Positions 62,185 to 64,000 of a stretch of DNA of 64,000 nt are shown piece by piece (the stretch's first letter is position 1; each line of letters starts with the position of its first letter). Source of the DNA: Anaerolineae bacterium. GTDB taxonomy: Bacteria > Chloroflexota > Anaerolineae > Aggregatilineales > Phototrophicaceae. The notes under the pieces are model-generated. The model saw only the letters and a list, made by a program, of their open reading frames with translations. It searched no databases and had not been told where the DNA came from. The stretch lies in the NCBI GenBank assembly GCA_022824565.1, contig JAJDZQ010000159.1, positions 1 through 64,000 on the forward strand. The letters are read 5' to 3'. A program made the position numbers and the translations under genes.

Positions 62185-62979
62185 TCACTCTTTTTTGAAA
62201 GCGACCCGATGCAGGGCTCGCAGCAAAATATCGCGGCTTTCTTGCAGCGCGCGCTCGGGCTTGGGCAGGCTCGGGCTTAGTTCCAGGCTGAGCGCGCCGG
62301 CATAGCCATTTTTCTGCAGCGCCAGCAAGGTAGCGTAGAGCGCTTCTTCGGTCAGGACGCCGTCCAGCAGGCTCCAGTGCAAATCGTCCAGGCCATCATT
62401 GTCATCAAAATGCACATAGCCGAGCCGGTCGCCCGCATTGACAATGACTTCGGCCGGGTCTTCTCCAGACAGCAGGATATGCCCGCTGTCGTAGAGCAGA
62501 TAGAGGTTGGGGTGTCCCAGTGCGCCGATAAACGCCAGGGTCTCGCGGGCTGTCGGCAGCGCTTTGCCGGGGAAGTGCTCCAGCGCCAGTTTGATGCCCA
62601 ACTGCGCCGCATGCTCCGCCAAATGCAATAGCGACTCGCCATAGCGCGACAAGCCATCTGGGCTGTCGTCTTGCCCCGGCACAACATACGCCACCTGCGC
62701 AGCAACAGCCTGGGCTTGGTCGAGAGCCTTCTGGCAATGCGCGATGGCGGCCTCGCGGGAAGATGAATCGACGCTGTCCAGAGCTGCGCCCGGCGGCAGG
62801 CCAAAGGACGCGCCCAGGCAGCTGACCCTCAAGCCGAGTTCCTGCGCCAGCCAGCGGCTTTCCAAAGTCTGCAAGTGCGTCGGTTGGATGTCGATCCAGT
62901 CGAATCCCAGCTGGCGCGCCTTGCGCAGCAGGTCGGTCTCTGTGCCGCTTAATGCCCAAAGGCAGCAGGCGATATGCAT
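62185..62979 (-). CDS. Sugar phosphate isomerase/epimerase-like TIM barrel (second)
   Basis: 264 residues. MHIACCLWALSGTETDLLRK opens the barrel. Metal-ligand candidates are the Glu in KLALEHFPG, Asp/His in LLYDSGHILL, His in YVHFDDNDG and the Glu in ALSLELSPS. ATG 62979 follows GGAGGGCAAAT, a strong ribosome-binding site, and gives a family-like N-terminus; an upstream in-frame start at 63006 was not used. It is separate from the unit by 279 bp and may complete the catabolism of the released sugar. Substrate unknown. Confidence 0.78.
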   Translation of the reverse strand: MHIACCLWALSGTETDLLRKARQLGFDWIDIQPTHLQTLESRWLAQELGLRVSCLGASFGLPPGAALDSVDSSSREAAIAHCQKALDQAQAVAAQVAYVVPGQDDSPDGLSRYGESLLHLAEHAAQLGIKLALEHFPGKALPTARETLAFIGALGHPNLYLLYDSGHILLSGEDPAEVIVNAGDRLGYVHFDDNDGLDDLHWSLLDGVLTEEALYATLLALQKNGYAGALSLELSPSLPKPERALQESRDILLRALHRVAFKKE

Positions 62980-63388
62980 ATTTGCCCTCCTGGTGGCTCT
63001 TGGCAATCATACTTGCGCTCTGTTCAATTGCAGAACATGCTGTGCGCAGGGCAAATCTATCGCGTCAAATGGTAATCCCGCTATGACCGCCCAAGTAAAC
63101 AAAACTTAACACAGAGGACACAGAGGTCACAGAGGACACAGAGGAAACAGAAAGCACAGAGAAATGCTTTCAATTTAACTTTGATAGCTTGACTGGTCGG
63201 TCACGTTGCAACGAGTTTCAAGAAATGTCCTGCCTCACCAAATCAATCTCTGTGCCTCTGTGCCTCTGTGGCAAATAACCAATTATATGCAACTGCCCCG
63301 CTACCAAGAGCCCGGCATATTCCACTTTGCGCTGGCAATAGGTACAATGTCGGCTGGTTCTTGACAAAGGAAATTGCGAAAAAGGCTT
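62980..63388. repeat. Intergenic region with complete CACAGAG-type repeat
   Basis: The copy at about 63108-63277 starts with CACAGAG units spaced 9 bp, has a core of about 90 bp, and ends CTCTGTGCCTCTGTGGCAAATA. The core aligns with the copy at 196-347 (shared CACAGAGAAA, GGTCGG and ATGTyCTGCyT segments, where y is C or T). No gene was seen in the rest of the gap. Confidence 0.75.
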
Positions 63389-64000
63389 ATGAGCGAACGA
63401 ATCGCATTGATAACCGGCGCGGGCTCGGGCATTGGCCGGGCGGCCGCCCAGGCCTTGTGGGACGCGGGCTATTCGTTGACACTGGCGGGCCGGCGCGAAA
63501 GCAGGTTGCGCGAGACATTTTCCCAAGCCGCTGTGCACGAGTCGCGGGCGCTGATTGTGCCGACGGATGTGAGCGATCGTGCCGCGGTCAGCCGCCTCTT
63601 CGCCGCTGCCCAGGCGCGCTATGGCCGCCTCGATGTGCTCTTCAACAACGCTGGCATGGGCGCGCCAGCCCTGCCGCTGGAAGACCTGACCGCAGCGAAG
63701 TGGCAGCAGGTGTTGGCGGTAAACCTGAGCGGCGCATTCTATTGCACACAAGAAGCGTTCAAACTGATGAAGGCGCAGCAGCCCTCTGGCGGGCGCATCA
63801 TCAACAACGGTTCAATCTCTGCGCAGACGCCCCGCCCACATTCCGCGCCCTATACCGCCACCAAGCACGCCTTGACGGGCTTGACCAAGTCGACTGCGCT
63901 GGATGGCCGAGCGCACCAGATCGCTTGCGGCCAGATCGACATCGGCAATGCCGGCACCGACATGACCGAGCGCATGCAGCAAGGCATTTTGCAAGCCAAT
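63389..64000 (+). CDS. Short-chain dehydrogenase/reductase (3' end outside window)
   Basis: 204 codons, open at the right edge, so it does not reach a stop here. The SDR cofactor motif TGAGSGIG (residues 9-16), NNAG (86-89), catalytic S142 (NNGSISA) and Y155-x-x-x-K159 (YTATK) are intact. Classical SDRs reduce or oxidise alcohols and ketones with NAD(P)H. AAGG just upstream of ATG 63389. The neighbouring catabolic genes suggest sugar or secondary-alcohol oxidation. The specific substrate cannot be told. Confidence 0.88.
   Translation, partial: MSERIALITGAGSGIGRAAAQALWDAGYSLTLAGRRESRLRETFSQAAVHESRALIVPTDVSDRAAVSRLFAAAQARYGRLDVLFNNAGMGAPALPLEDLTAAKWQQVLAVNLSGAFYCTQEAFKLMKAQQPSGGRIINNGSISAQTPRPHSAPYTATKHALTGLTKSTALDGRAHQIACGQIDIGNAGTDMTERMQQGILQAN

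Overview
The window is about 64 kb of gene-dense bacterial DNA: G+C-rich, with many TTG and GTG starts and many 4-bp ATGA/TTGA gene overlaps. The best fit is a free-living heterotroph of the Chloroflexota (Anaerolineae-like). This is an inference. It rests on a c-di-AMP cyclase plus YbbR pair, many secreted solute-binding proteins ending their signal peptides at Ala-Gln without a lipobox, a receiver-like protein fused to a TnpA-like domain, and G-rich intergenic repeats. No rRNA or other phylogenetic marker was available to test it.

Region 1 (1-14.2 kb, + strand) is mostly housekeeping. It holds the tail of a probable alpha-glucan phosphorylase, miaB, an SH3-domain lipoprotein, an unusual receiver/linker/TnpA-like fusion protein, polA, argF, cdaA-cdaR, der, lepB, a zinc-ribbon protein, a class II aldolase and tRNA-Glu(UUC). 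Region 2 (14.6-25.3 kb, + strand) has two CUT1-type sugar ABC importers flanking a GH172 (DUF2961) protein, a 2-hydroxyacid dehydrogenase and a GH127 beta-L-arabinofuranosidase. Region 3 (25.3-37.1 kb) has a branched-chain-amino-acid-type importer (livFGMHK, - strand) divergent from a peptide/nickel-type importer (dppA-B-C, + strand) that runs into a membrane-bound spermidine-synthase-like protein. Region 4 (37.1-50.3 kb) has a sugar isomerase/oxidoreductase pair, a GH51 arabinofuranosidase behind a third CUT1 importer, glycogen phosphorylase, a sulfatase, and a divergent DapA-like/enolase-like pair. Region 5 (50.5-61.9 kb, - strand) is one tightly packed nine-gene unit: sugar-binding protein, two permeases, sulfatase, unknown protein, PhyH oxygenase, sulfatase, FAD oxidoreductase, second PhyH oxygenase. 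Region 6 is a sugar isomerase and the start of a short-chain dehydrogenase cut by the window end.

The common theme is import of oligosaccharides and processing inside the cell. The three furanoside-active hydrolases (GH172, GH127, GH51) and all three sulfatases lack visible signal peptides. Their partner importers have secreted binding proteins. None of the six transporter loci except liv carries its own ATPase, so the four CUT1 systems probably share an ATPase encoded elsewhere.

The most interesting items are the receiver/TnpA-fold fusion whose HUH histidines are replaced, the nine-gene sulfatase/oxygenase unit (including a PhyH paralogue with His-x-Gly where His-x-Asp is expected), a LivH with a duplicated N-terminal membrane module, hairpins at five of six binding-protein/permease junctions, and two dispersed intergenic repeat families, one carrying a nested 72-bp hairpin.
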